A DNA stretch of 64,000 nt from Schistosoma haematobium. Its lineage: Eukaryota; Platyhelminthes; Trematoda; Strigeidida; Schistosomatidae. The DNA lies in contig NC_067196.1 in assembly GCF_000699445.3 (NCBI RefSeq), positions 80,218,364-80,282,363 of the forward strand, read 5' to 3'. Made by a program: the position numbers and the translations under genes. Below the pieces are notes generated by a model. The model saw only the letters and a program-made list of their open reading frames with translations, ran no database searches and was not told where the DNA came from. Shown piece by piece: positions 10,401 through 20,690 of this stretch. Position 1 is the stretch's first letter. Every line of letters begins with the position of its first letter.

Positions 10401-12461
10401 TCTTGTTAAGTTCGTTTCTTAAGTGCGGAATTAGTAAGGCACTACATTTAGCGGTTACTTCATACTGAGGGCTTAATTTAATCCATTAGGTGATAGATTT
10501 TGAACTCGTTTCACAGATTTCGGTTTGGGCAGCTTGGTAGTCTCCAAAAATAAAGTGGTTTAAAGCCAACCAAATAAACATACTTTGTTGGTGAGTTGTA
10601 TGAAAAATTAAAACTGTATATGGGGATTTGTGCCCGCAAGCATGGCATGATATTTGCATAACTGAATCGCGAAATGTCGGCGAGTACAAGTATATATTAC
10701 GCCGTTTAGGACTACATGTTTCGTGGGTTTGTAATATAAAATGAGTGGATCGAGATTCGAACTTTGACCTATTTTTTGCAAATTGAGTTTTTTAATCTAT
10801 AAGCAACTGATCAACTGCTGAACTGTGGAAAATACTCGAGAAGCTTAAGTTTTTTGATAGTTGTTATTATAATAAGGAGGGTAAAAAACAAGATGAGATG
10901 GATAAAACAAAACAGAATAAACTGAATAGCACTGAACTTATGTTACAGAAAAATAAAGAATGGGTGCACATCTGAATAGGGATTGGATAGGCATACGTTT
11001 CACACATTCCGATTAAGTTGAAGAATGCTTATAGCCTGATCAATCGACTTAACATTTTTACCTAGAACACTGCTTAACCTTAGGGTTACTTACTTAGTGG
11101 TCCAACTAAACGCAAGTAGCTTTGAGGACAGCTACGCTCAATTACATGCAATGTACGAATGTCTTCTAATTTATTGAGCTTTGCACCAGTATTAAGGCAT
11201 TACAAAATACACGGATATGAAGTGTAAATATGGTCCGGTGTGGTGAAAATTAACTAACCTTCCTGTATCCGTGTTGAAATTTTATGAAGCAATAACACAA
11301 CAGTGATTATGAGGCTTCTAAATCAACTGAAATGGTAAGCCTACTTAATAAATTCACTCCCGGTGGTTAGGCCATGGACTGATGCACGCTAGTTTAGAAA
11401 TAAAGTTTCGCATTTAGAGAGGTAGAGAAATTGATTAAATCCTTGTATTATTATTAAAGTTATTCATAAAACTGCAAGTTATCTCTACTCTCAGTCAATA
11501 ATTAGGGGATCAATTCCTAAAATGCGCGGCATTGTTAACTTTGAAAAACTATCTGTGACATAGTCAAATAACAACGATGGATAGCCCTAAAAAAAAAACA
11601 CTTGAGACAGTCAATTAGTTAATTTATGTACCTTTCTGCATGAGGTTATTCGTTTCCTATGACTTTAAAGTAACCGTAATATATAAAAAAACTGGGGAAA
11701 AAATTCACCCTAGGCTAACACGAAAGTCTGGAAGTCCCAACAATAGAAATATGATCATATTATTTTCAACAATATAGCTCATATAGCTTTTACAAACAAT
11801 TTGACTTAAGTAGTGAAAGAATGTAAAACTAACCTGTTGCTACTCAAAAGAAAACACTTGATTACTGAGTAAAAGGAGTCTTTTCCAAGGAACTGAAATT
11901 GTTAAAAAATATGCATTCATACCTGATTGTGGCATTTTTCTACTTCCGGAACCAAGAGAGAATGTAAATATGAAAATGGACTGACATTTATCAGTATAGA
12001 ACATGATTTCTAAACATTAAAAAAGTGGTATCCTTACTGTGGTATACTTTTCAGAAACATTTAACAAGAATTCATGTTTTGGGACTTTGTTAAAATTGAA
12101 GGATTCGGACGAAAGTGGATCATTAATGGTCTTAAATAGTTGTGGTTTACGCCGATGGCTGAATCGATTATTGTTAGGCTAGAGTTACATCTTTAACAGA
12201 CTTTACTTACTAAAATCAAAATATTTACATTTCCAGAACAAATTTTCTTTACTGAACTCAATGATGTATCAATTTTGTAATGAAAGTAATTGGATTCATA
12301 AGCGAGAGTCCATAAGGAATTCAAAGTTTTATCGAACTACAGGAAAAGAGGATTTGAAATATTTTTACCTTTGAAGAGGTATTAGTTGACCGTAATAAAA
12401 GGTCTCCATTTGTATACTCAAAATTCATGCGGTGGAAGATTTCAATATACGAAAGAAGGTT
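4104..12461 (-). CDS. GDPGP1: GDP-D-glucose phosphorylase (GDPGP1), seven exons, N-terminus missing
   Basis: Predicted cytosolic HIT-related enzyme that phosphorolyses GDP-glucose to glucose-1-phosphate and GDP, a role known for animal GDPGP1 (C. elegans mcp-1 family). Exons in transcript order: 12461-12369, 12178-12038, 11980-11923, 11892-11844, 10241-10139, 7515-7415, 4440-4104. Together 882 nt, 293 codons plus TAA, with phases matching at all joins. Conserved blocks in order: RRKPQ, ESFNFNKV, LLNVS, GFNSLLAHASVNHLHLHLW (the HLHLH catalytic motif), DNFVLELTDLTELD, IAHNVFVAR, VRVVVWPR, VAVAELAGMMVV. Human GDPGP1 is about 385 aa, so roughly 90 N-terminal residues are not found. Introns of 30 and 57 nt are typical of flukes; the large introns hold transposons. 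The first listed exon is the least certain, and the exon 6 donor (GTTTGT) was chosen because it restores phase. Confidence 0.88.
4596..6265 (-). pseudogene. RTE LINE (Perere-3/SR3-like) chimera A1 in GDPGP1 intron
   Basis: Minus-strand translation gives an RT fragment (MKGVPQKYINLVKALYSNTT, then SSGVGQGCPLSPFSFNFIVD and EFADEIVLLGEG, 5784-5452) and the C-terminal MGHSLRMPERRLPQRSVLT block with WGPRDYRNHWLETLDDMAQN (5073-4792). The catalytic YADD box reads FADE, a lesion. Stops and shifts separate the two parts. The 3' end is an untranslated tail ending near GTCAGTCAG. Bases 5950-6265 carry the same extra head as the copy at 40.3 kb, and this head resembles the reversed 3' end of another RTE. 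Confidence 0.82.
7415..7515 (-). CDS. GDPGP1: GDPGP1 internal exon
   Basis: Acceptor TTTATTTCTAG. Encodes 33 codons ending NFVLELTDLTELD. A stronger-looking donor GTAAAG four bases further would end in phase 0 and break the join; GTTTGT ends in phase 2 and joins to the first base of the terminal exon. The exon itself is well supported, its 3' edge less so. Confidence 0.8.
7810..7960. repeat. 71-bp-arm palindrome at head of Penelope remnant
   Basis: Arms 7810-7880 and 7890-7960 match at 68 of 71 positions around a 9-base loop (CTAACTTGT). The right arm contains CTGGACGAAACGTTGG. The same sequence family occurs at 21.6-21.95 kb, where the arms are further apart and less alike. Sequence right of the palindrome (TACTCGGCGCC, 7971-8040) is also shared with that copy in reverse. 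I read it as the repeated terminal part of a Penelope-like element. Confidence 0.8.
7961..8760 (+). pseudogene. Penelope-like element remnant with GIY-YIG domain
   Basis: After the terminal repeat, + translation gives the end of an RT domain (LTHRAKIICSNDILEEKLKL from about 8088, stop near 8218), then VPRKPILLKLQFKGD (about 8245-8285), and a GIY-YIG-like endonuclease (YNFNCSYGACYIGRTTRQIY, about 8435-8490; then VDTGHPIDKNSAFKVIY, 8549-8600) ending at a stop near 8719. These blocks align in order with the better-preserved element at the right edge (FNCSCGASYIGR, TGHTADMEQSFAIVYR). At least two stops or shifts break the frame, and nearly the whole RT palm is absent. It lies in a GDPGP1 intron. 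Confidence 0.8.
10139..10241 (-). CDS. GDPGP1: GDPGP1 exon with HLHLH motif
   Basis: Acceptor ATTTTCAG and donor GTAAGT bound 103 nt, entered in phase 2. It encodes MGFNSLLAHASVNHLHLHLW, the most conserved block of the GDPGP1 and plant GDP-galactose phosphorylase family; the central His residues form the nucleotide-transfer site. Confidence 0.93.
10950..11240 (-). pseudogene. degraded RTE fragment in GDPGP1 intron
   Basis: Minus-strand translation gives LEDIRTLHVIERSCPQSYLR and then LRLSSVLGKNVKSIDQ, which parallel the RTE blocks VEDIRxLxVFDHRCLR and RRRVLGxxGKSIDE. It is much more diverged than the other RTE copies, so it is an old insertion. Confidence 0.55.
11844..11892 (-). CDS. GDPGP1: GDPGP1 49-nt exon
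   Basis: Encodes PWKRLLLLSNQVFSF, filling the helix that precedes the GFNSL block. Entered in phase 1 and left in phase 2 (donor GTAGCA), exactly as its neighbours require. The next potential donor would include an in-frame TAG. The preceding intron is only 30 nt. Confidence 0.7.
11923..11980 (-). CDS. GDPGP1: GDPGP1 58-nt exon
   Basis: Encodes SIFIFTFSLGSGSRKMPQS in phase 0, with donor GTATGA. It aligns with the family segment after the NVS block that ends in a conserved PQ. Confidence 0.7.
12038..12178 (-). CDS. GDPGP1: GDPGP1 exon with FNFNK block
   Basis: 141 nt in phase 0, acceptor CTCTAG and donor GTAAGG. Contains RFSHRRKPQLFKTINDPL, ESFNFNKV and LLNVSEKY, matching the RRPPQ, FNFNKI and INVS blocks of human GDPGP1 in the right order and spacing. 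Confidence 0.88.
12369..12461 (-). CDS. GDPGP1: candidate upstream GDPGP1 exon
   Basis: Clean acceptor AATTTTTCAG and donor GTAAAA flank 93 nt that are open in only one frame (IEIFHRMNFEYTNGDLLLR). Phase 0 at the 3' edge fits the next exon. Similarity to the poorly conserved N-terminal part of the family is weak, so membership is inferred from position and phase. Confidence 0.55.
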
Positions 12462-12924
12462 CTGAAAAATTAAAACTGATAACAAGTATGAATAATCATG
12501 AGCTTATAAAAACAGTAACATAAGATAAAAATAATAGTAACATTTAAATGAATTAACTGAATGTTACGGTATTTTTTACAGGACGTAAAGAAGTTCTTCA
12601 AGAAACCTTTGACAAAATAATACTCTAAACATTAATCACTCCATCAAACGCAAGTATGTATCATTTAATAAGCTATATGCAGCAAAAGAGATATGAGGAT
12701 AAATTTTACCGGTTAGTAAATAGAATCAAATATATTATGACAGTCAGTAGAGCCTAGAATCTGACCCGCTATACACCTAATGACATCGAAGTAGAAATTT
12801 GTTTTACAATAGTCAGCTTTATCCTATTGTACGAATTATATGTGACCGATTACGATAGGTAGGTATGCGAGTAATATTTGATAGACTTTGGCATATTGTT
12901 AATGATGTGAAAAACGTGGTATCA
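12462..12924. other. no recognised feature
   Basis: AT-rich; should include part of the GDPGP1 5' region, but no exon could be supported. Confidence 0.35.
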
Positions 12925-13300
12925 GTCCCTGAAGTCACTAACTTCTAGTCTAAGCCATGTTGGTAGATGCAGACTACTTAGTTGGGATCCGCGTGACTAT
13001 CGTAATCAATGGTCAGAAACTCTGTGTGACATGGCTCAGAATCGATCACAATGGTGTCGGTGTCTACACTATCTGCCTTCCCTTAAATTGCGAGATTAAA
13101 ATTACTTTATATCTTTATTTTTATCAACTAATTCTTTCTTTCTGTACCATATCCTTATACATAATCTTTCTTTCATACATCACTACAATTGAACCAACTA
13201 CCTCTATGAATTCGGTGTTCTTGTTGTGCTGATGAAGTGTGGCGACTTGGACCGATGCATAAATGTGCCTAGTCTTACGTTGTAGCTGACTGACTGATGT
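12925..13300 (+). pseudogene. RTE 3' end (Perere-3/SR3-like), copy A2
   Basis: Starts near the VGRCRL block (TTGGTAGATGCAGACTACTT, 12960-12979), continues through WGPRDYRN-like sequence and the conserved untranslated tail with TCTTTCTTTCTGTACCATAT, and ends in TGACTGACTGATG near 13300. Same 3' tail as copies at 4.6 kb and 41.6 kb. Strongly 5'-truncated; no coding potential. Confidence 0.8.
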
Positions 13301-15255
13301 AATTGCGGATACTTATTGTTAAGTCGGTCTTAAGTAATTTGAGATATCAGTGTCTAATAAGGCGCTAAACTATGCTTCCACTCCCAACAATATGAGTGTG
13401 ACGAAATGCGTCTGACAAAAATATGTTTGAAACTACATTTAGCTAACAATGTTCACATAGACCATCAACAGAAAACCCGGTCTCATGATTACTCGTCGAC
13501 GAAATAGTTGTAAACAACATTTACACAACGAACGACTTTCATAAAAACAGAACTAGGCTAAAATAACGGTAGCTGAATTTGAAATCGAAAATCAAGACAC
13601 TAAACCTATAGAGTACAAAGTTTCGCACTGACCAATCGAATCTCGACAAACGCAGCAAGAGTGAAAACGAGCACAATCTCACACCACACAATGCACATAG
13701 TGTGAAGTCGCAGTGATGTTGAAAGTAAAGGACAAAGAGGGATGAATAAGTCAGATATATGTGGTCTATAAGTTTATACAGTGAGACTATAATTTACAGA
13801 TGACCTTTGAGTAACAATAAAATGACTGCGAATGCCCACTTACATAATAGGGTTATATGAGAGTTATAAATTAGTGAGGACTCAGGACTAGTAATTACGG
13901 TTGGACGTTAGTGTTAGAAACTATACTTAATGTTTTTATCACGAACTGACAACACCCATAATGCTAAAATGCTATTTAGCCAAATAGATTTGGCGCAAAA
14001 ACCCAAAGTCCGTTAAATCTGATCGGTTCATCCGTAAGTTATAGTCTCGGCAAAATGCGACTAGAAACCCGGAACTTCCGATATACTTCGAGGGAATTCT
14101 TAAAACGTTTCGAAAAATTTGGGGTTTTCGTAAGTATTTCCACCGATTTTGGGGGAATCCATTGAAGCTGGTTCACAAAGCTCCAGAATTTTTGCTGCGC
14201 GTAGATGATTATAATTACACTTATTTTTGTATTGGTTGGTTCTTAGTCTTCATAAACAACCATGCGTGGTCATTTGGAATTAAGATCTGGACATTTGTTA
14301 GTCTCATATACATTGCATTTGGACCCAGGCTTTATTATTCGCCGACTGACCGCATCTAGCGCCACGTTAGTTTAATGGGAACGCATAAATTGGGCACGGT
14401 TTCCACGAATAATCTTTGAAACTTCGTTATGAAGTTCCTCCAGTTTCGACGTATGAACCAGATGAAACATTGCAATTACGTCACTAGATCTGAAAGTTAC
14501 AGATTGATCACACTCTTATGGATTCGGGGAAACTTAGGGGTTTTCCCCAAACTTAATAACTATGTTTACGTGGGAGACAACAGGAGACTACTTTTTGTAC
14601 TACGTGAAGCTTGCCTAATTGACTGCGAATAATAGGGAAACGGAGAAAATTCCAGAAATTACCCTGAAACCTTGGAAAAATTTGGAGTTTTCCCTAAAAT
14701 AATCAAAATTTTTGAAGACCTATCAAATAAATCCAGTGCATTTCTTCGAAGTTGGTGGGCATTGTGGGTAAATATTCCACAAATTTGTGGAGATTTGGAT
14801 AATTTAACAGAACGTTGAGCTTTATTTAGAAGCTATTTCTCATGATTTGATTGAAATGTGAGACAGGCATACCCAAATCACATGGGAGTTACGTACTCAA
14901 AGAACACTTGAAGGATGGGTATATATCTTGCGTGAAGAGGGAAAATACCTGTCGACCTTGAGTTTGAAAAAGCACAAGGCTATTTTAGAATGAGTCAATC
15001 TTCAGTAATAAGGATATTAGGTTGGTGAACCTGTGTTAATCCTGACAAATTGCCTTCCAGTGTAGGTTCAACTTCTCTTTGAAAATATTCACTGTTGGGG
15101 CTGATACTACTTGTTTGGGTAAGGGTTCCAATCATTGACTACTCGATGAGAAAACAGAAACCCACTTTCAGTTTATTAGACCACAGTTTGTGAACCTTCT
15201 TTCTATGACCTCGGATTTTGTTAGTACTGGAGGGGGTAAAACGATGGGACATATT
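13301..15255. other. unassigned region with short motif echoes
   Basis: No supported gene. Related short strings (AAATTTGGGGTTTTC, ACTTAGGGGTTTTCC, AAATTTGGAGTTTTCC) recur near 14115, 14531 and 14680, hinting at an old degraded repeat. Open frames at 14162-14359 and 14429-14632 show no recognisable domain. Confidence 0.35.
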
Positions 15256-15890
15256 AACACCTACTTACTTACTTACTTACGCCTGTTACTCCTAATGGAG
15301 CATAGGCCTCAGACCAGCATTCTCCAACCCACTCTGTCCTGGGCCTTCTTTTCTAGTTCCATCCAATTCTTGTTCATTTTTCTCATGTCTATTTCCATTT
15401 CCCGGCGTAGTGTGTTATTTGGTCTTCCTCTTTTCCTTTGGCCTTGAGAATTCCATGTGAGGGCTTGTCTTGTGACGCAGCTCGGTGCTCTCCTCACTGT
15501 GTGTCCTACCCACTTCCAGTGCTTCTTCCTGATTTCTTCCTCCACTGTGATCCGGTTTGTTATCTCCTACAGTAAGCTGTTGCTGATAGTGTCTGACCAA
15601 CAGATCCTAAGTATTTTGTGTAGACAACTGTTAATAAACACCTATATCTTCTGGATGATGGCTTTCGTAGTTCTCCAGGTTTCTGCCCCATACAGTAGAA
15701 CTGTGTTGACATTTGTATTGAAAATTCTGACCTTGGTGTTGGTTGACGGTTGCTTTGAGTTCCAGATGTTCCTCAGTTGTAAATATGCTGTTCTTGCTTT
15801 GCCGATCCGCGCCTTCACATCTGCATCAGAACTGTGTTGATATTTGTATTGAAAATCCTGACCCTGGATGTTAACACCCAAATCATAATT
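15256..15890 (-). pseudogene. 5'-truncated RTE LINE (SR2-like), copy R2
   Basis: The + strand begins with the ACTT repeat tail (15262-15280), the reverse of the AAGT tail. Minus translation gives the C-terminal [15 protein letters not shown] and [20 protein letters not shown] with [20 protein letters not shown] (15545-15309), and upstream SDADVKARIGKARTAYLQL to LLYGAETWRTTKAIIQKI (15840-15642). It closely matches copy R1 but in inverted orientation. The first 40 bases of its 5' side are scrambled (see findings). Confidence 0.85.
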
Positions 15891-15929
15891 AATGATACGA
15901 GGTGTTAATAAAATGTCGCTTCGCGTCTC

Positions 15930-16740
15930 ACGACAAGAAGTAAGGATTCAGATGTTTTAAACGCTCATCGTAAGGGAGTTTGGAAAGATCTACCACTAAC
16001 TTTGTTGCCACATGCTGAACATGCTCAAGTAAGTCAGCACCGTTCATCAGACATGGGCCAGCTGCTTGGATACAGTACTCTAAGTGTGGTGTTACATAGG
16101 TGGGATATAAAATTCGAAACATCTCGTCAAAGCATTTGAATGCTCCGTGAAGTGATTGTAACGCATGGAACCCTTCTGGCAGCTACTGCGTAACAATGCG
16201 TACTTGTTTTCAAGTCGTGACTTATTATTACCCCTAAGATGTACAATCAATAGTATTAATGGCAACTATTACCGTGTCCGATGTGCATGAGCACACTCTT
16301 CCTAGAATTAACTTCTAAGCCTCAACCTCGAGCCCATCTGACTAATTCATCTAGATCAGCCCAAAGATCGAAATGATTAGCCTTACTTCTCATTGTTCTC
16401 CAGATTTGGATATTATCCTCAAACAATAATGTCAACAACTTAAGCAATTGCGGTAATTCATTGACATAGAGAATGGAAAGTAGGGGACCTAAGATGGTGC
16501 CTTGAGGTACATCACTTTTTGACCGGCTTCCGTTTGGATAGCATTCCCTTGACCCTCACTCTCTGGTTGAATGCGAATGGTTGAATCATGAGCTTTTTGT
16601 GCATTGGTCCCACGTCCAACCTATTTACCGAGTCGTATTACTTATGTGATATGTACCCCTAAAACCTCTCCAGACAGTACACGTCTGTTTACAGATTCCA
16701 CTAACTGCAGATTGTGTGCATGCCTTTTAGTAGGGTCATT
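15930..16740 (-). pseudogene. CR1-like LINE, RT remnant
   Basis: Minus translation gives SDVPQGTILGPLLSILYVNE (RT motif B region, about 16525-16465), then a degraded YADD box reading FEDN, WADLDELVRWARG (about 16365-16325) and the C-terminal MFRILYPTYVTPHLEYCIQA with LSKLPYDERLKHLN (16122-15928). These are jockey/CR1-type signatures. The catalytic acidic pair is lost and stops are frequent. The element lies directly beside RTE copy R2. Confidence 0.78.
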
Positions 16741-17410
16741 GTCTTTCGACTCATCCAGATTCTAAATAATTAAGCAGAGAAGGGTTTAACTTCTTTGAAA
16801 CTCATGTTCACGGCTCTCGACCGTGATGTCAGGTCCTGCATATTGACTGCTGACATCTTACCGTTAGTTTCCCTTGTAAGAGTCATAGGAGTCGAACAAA
16901 TGACAACAATCTTTGATGCGTTTTTACTTTGAGACTTTGTCGGAGTAGTTTTGGCTATCTTTCCTACTCCCCTACTTTTCGGCGTCATTCATTCTCCGTC
17001 AGTCGCAACATCTACGTTGGAGCTACTCGGAACGGTAATGGTTTTATCGTGATCGTCAGTCGCCGCCTTAGCAACTTGGCCACCGATATCTAATGGCGTG
17101 CCGCTGATTAATTGCTTCGGGGTAGGAAGCTCAATTGCTTGTTGCACGGTTGGGTGTTTGGAAGGTATCGTGACAGCAGTAGGTTCATAGCCCCTTGGAT
17201 TAGTAACGTCTTATTTGTACAGCATAACATAAAAAGCCAATGGGAGTTAGGCTTCGAGCATCTTTTGTATGAGGTGGGACTTAAATGGGTAAACATATTT
17301 TGGAACCACTTTTGCACACATCACACTGCATTCCTTCCTCCACAGGGAACAAACAGTTTGTTTGTCCACATTTATAAGTACAATCAACCATTGTAGTAAC
17401 ATTAAGAAGG
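16741..17410 (-). pseudogene. CR1-like ORF1 with Cys-rich finger
   Basis: Minus translation from about 17385 gives VDCTYKCGQTNC, then GMQCDVCKSGSKIC and later WLFMLCC. This is the spacing of a PHD-like zinc finger known from CR1 ORF1 proteins, although a His/Trp pair expected before the last ligands is missing. Further on come PLDIGGQVAKAATDDHDKT and a stop, then MTPKSRGVGKIAKTTPTKSQ (16988). ORF1 is followed almost at once by the RT remnant to the left, so most of ORF2 is deleted. Confidence 0.65.
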
Positions 17411-17739
17411 TTTAAAACGCGATATGATCACAATTTGAACACAAGTGTGTGTCAACGAGAATGTACCAAAAGACAAAGTTTACCACGATTTCAAGCCTTA
17501 ACCGAAATACTTCAGTTAAAGTGGACCAAGAATGCATTTGATGCAACAAGTACACAAAAGCAAGGAATCAGTTCATTCAAACACCACATCCGCTACAGCT
17601 TAAATGAGAATCTAAATTTCTGCAATCATTTGTACCTCTTCTCCTTAGGTTCATCGTGTCTGTCCGACCGTGTATTAAATGTAGACTCTGTATGGTCTAG
17701 AATATGCTCATAAGTATTAAAATGAACAACCGAAATTGG

Positions 17740-18924
17740 AACTAACTCACCTGGGTCCTGGAACTGTATACAATCACCATGTCGGTTTTGTACTGATACC
17801 ACTGATATCTAGAATTTAAACCGTAGATATTCCGACAGTATCCTCCCCTACGAAATAATGTTGGACCTTCATATCCCTTAAGTTATGAATGATGTGTCTG
17901 CATTTAAAACATATTTCTCTTACTGACCAGAGTATTCATTAGAAGTAACTCCATGATAAGGAGGAACAACGGCTGATATGAGGTTATTCGAATTGTAATC
18001 AAGATCGAGTTCATCTAGCACTCAAGTTTCGCATTGACCAAGTTTCCCACAAGAAGCAAATGCATTATGAGGATAAGTAATATGTGATATGACATCAGGA
18101 GTTGATTCTTCTGAAATATTTTCCTCAAATTTATTAAGAATGTCATTGAAGAGTGACGAGTCATAAGAAAAATCAGCATTCATCAAAACTGCACCAGGTT
18201 TTCGATCATGATTAGAATCACTCAACATATTTTCCTCAGATTTATAAGAAATTTCATCAGAAATATATGAATAACTAGGACAAACCATATCTGGTACAAT
18301 AACATGAGAAATCTGATAAGAAGTTGATTTGTTAGAAACTTTTGTCTCACAATGATTATGAGTTTCATTTAACTCTGGACTGCTGTGTGATTCTATACCT
18401 CTTTTTGAAGTTGTGAATAGAGATAAATGATCATTAGAAGCATCAAACTTTATAGGATCATAATTACAAAGTTTAGCATTAGGTGCAGCAGAACGAACCT
18501 CAGTATTATAAACTGACTGAATCTCCCCAATCTCACCACATTTGAAATTATGAAATGCACATGAATTCAATGAGTGAAACCTGCCACTGGACAAACATTG
18601 ACCAAACTTGTGCCCGTCTATGCGAACTGCATTGCAACCCGGTAAATTATCTGCATAACCTTGGGTACTCACTGGTTTGGGATGACGTAGTGATGTAGTG
18701 GAATTTTCGATGTCCCGATGAATCATTTTACGAAATTTTCCTTTTTTACGGAATTCGAAATTTGTACACCTAACATAGTCTAACAGTAGTTCGTTGAGAG
18801 TTGCATAAGGAGGCGAAATAGGCTTTTCTGATAAAGCTAGATATTTTAATAAGCTGTATGCTTTTTCGATGAATGTGAGGAAATGTGCTACAATATTAAC
18901 ATCCGTAACATCTTCCTTCGTCAT
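17740..18924 (-). pseudogene. gag-like retroelement ORF with decayed zinc knuckles
   Basis: A 300-codon frame (18924-18022) begins MTKEDVTDVNIVAHFLTFIE. Mid-protein it reads GQCLSSGRFHSLNSCAF and then KCGEIGEIQSV, which I take for two CCHC knuckles: in the first the second Cys is Ser, in the second the His is Glu and the last Cys is Tyr. The C-terminal third is acidic and Ser-rich. Related sequence continues past the stop to about 17740 with shifts. The protein resembles gag-type proteins repeated in schistosome genomes, probably of an LTR retrotransposon. No protease or RT follows, and the knuckle lesions argue against function even though the frame is open. Confidence 0.6.
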
Positions 18925-19189
18925 AGTCCAGATTTCGAATCTTTCAAAATAATCCTCAAAAGCATCAAAATCTGAATGTATGTTTAACCATCATTGGTTC
19001 ATACAAATCCACACTATAATATATGTATATTCACATTCTTTTGTTATAAGCTTCCATTTGACCTATTAACTACTACTATACGATTTAATATTCTTAAGTT
19101 ATTCCCAATTAATTTGTTACAGCATCTCACACTCACGTCCTTTTTCGGCATGTTTTGTATAATTGTTATTTTTCATTTTATGGTATGAT

Positions 19190-19440
19190 GCGGTCTGATT
19201 TGCTTGTATATAAACTGCGTATGTACGAAATACATGATTTATACAATGGGAGCTGAGATTGTGTTCTGGACTCAAACGGGCGGGAAGAAACAATGAGGAC
19301 TCAGAGTTGACTTTAGGCTGTTCGTGCCGGTTAACGCGTCACTGGTTAGGCACAGTGCTAAGGTCATATTAGTCAGTGTTCCAATTGGCGATCTCATCAC
19401 AAGATATATTATCAGGGTCATAGGATATAACGGTTAGTAT
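19190..19440. repeat. LTR-like dispersed repeat
   Basis: A locally GC-richer segment within AT-rich flanks, with a TATA-like GTATATAAACTG at 19206-19217, then GACTCAAACGGGCGGGAAG (about 19271-19289) and GCGTCACTGGTTAGGCAC. I recall similar segments repeated through schistosome genomes, which makes an LTR or promoter-bearing repeat likely. No second copy exists in the window, so neither ends nor orientation can be proven. The TATA-like motif faces away from the gag-like ORF to its left. Confidence 0.35.
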
Positions 19441-20690
19441 TATAGTGCTATAGTTTTGTGAATGTTCGAGATGAAAACTATATTACAACAATTTGAAAAT
19501 CGCCGTTCTTTTTAGAACTTGAGTTCATGTCTCATAGGGAAACCTTTAATAAATCACATTCTGTGTTCAAAATTATAAACCAGCAGTGCTTCAAAAAGGG
19601 TTTTTCAGAACATGACAAGCTAGTATAAACAAATTCGTTAGGGGCCTTGTTGTTTATATGGGGATTTTAAGTACTGTCAGAGTACGCTAAAATTATGGCA
19701 AATACTCAAATGTGATACTTTTGGTGAAGACTGGAATATTTTGAAATTGAATTAGTGATTTTATGCTAACAAAATGAGGTTGATAGATTCAACTGGAGCC
19801 ACATCATTTGGTATTCGTTTAGTTGGTCATATCAGAATAAGAGAAAGAGAAAAACAAGAAAAAAAAGTGACAACAAACTCAGGTTAAATAAATCAAGAAG
19901 AGATAATAATCTAAGGAATAAAGTAGTTAATGCACGGCTCCGATTCATCAAGTTGTCACGATTTTTCCATATTCTTAATAATTTTTTGATTAACGAATTT
20001 ACAGCACGTATCCTACGAATATGACTATAATAACTATTGTATCGTGACATTTAATACCAGATAGTGAAATATCATCTGTTAATTTTCCATCATTATATAC
20101 CTTTCACATATTTTATTTCTTTATTTAAGATATGTTTATTATTAACATGCTGACTATAATATTCTTTATCATCCTGGCAATCACCAAACAATAGTAATTA
20201 TAAATACAAAGATCATAAATATGAAATTAAATGATAATACTATTAATTTAGTGTATGTAACTTATTTGTTAAACAAAAAAAAACAAAACTTGACGTTATA
20301 CACCTGGTGTTCTCTTTGCTATAGTTACCCAATTTCATGAAACATCTTGGTATATATTAGAGAAAAAATAAACAATAAATGAATATGAACAAGTTGTCAT
20401 TTATACTTTAATTAATTCACTTATACTATTGTTCATTTTAGTTTTCTCAATCCATCATATAATATTGAAAATAACAGGTAGATTTGTTATAATTAATCAT
20501 AAAGATACAATGTAATTCATTGTTTATTTTGATCTTCTATCTTCATTATAAAGTACAAAACTAAACTGACTATACATTTAAAACATCATTTATCCAGATA
20601 AATGTTTATATTTCTTTTTAAAAAAAACATTTTATAATCATAAACAGTAAATATATAAATGAAACATTCACATCTATCTTCTTCATTATC
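19441..20690. other. AT-rich spacer
   Basis: No gene or repeat recognised. AT content rises towards the candidate gene at 20.7 kb. Confidence 0.4.

Noticed and set aside
10486..10689. minus-strand 67-codon frame inside the GDPGP1 intron as an extra exon
   Set aside because: No conserved GDPGP1 block, no flanking splice sites in phase, and the exon chain is complete without it.
17112..17396. 94-codon plus-strand frame
   Set aside because: Antisense to the CR1-like ORF1 Cys-rich region.
19832..20050. minus-strand 72-codon frame
   Set aside because: Low-complexity Leu/Phe/Arg composition in AT-rich DNA; no sign of a gene.
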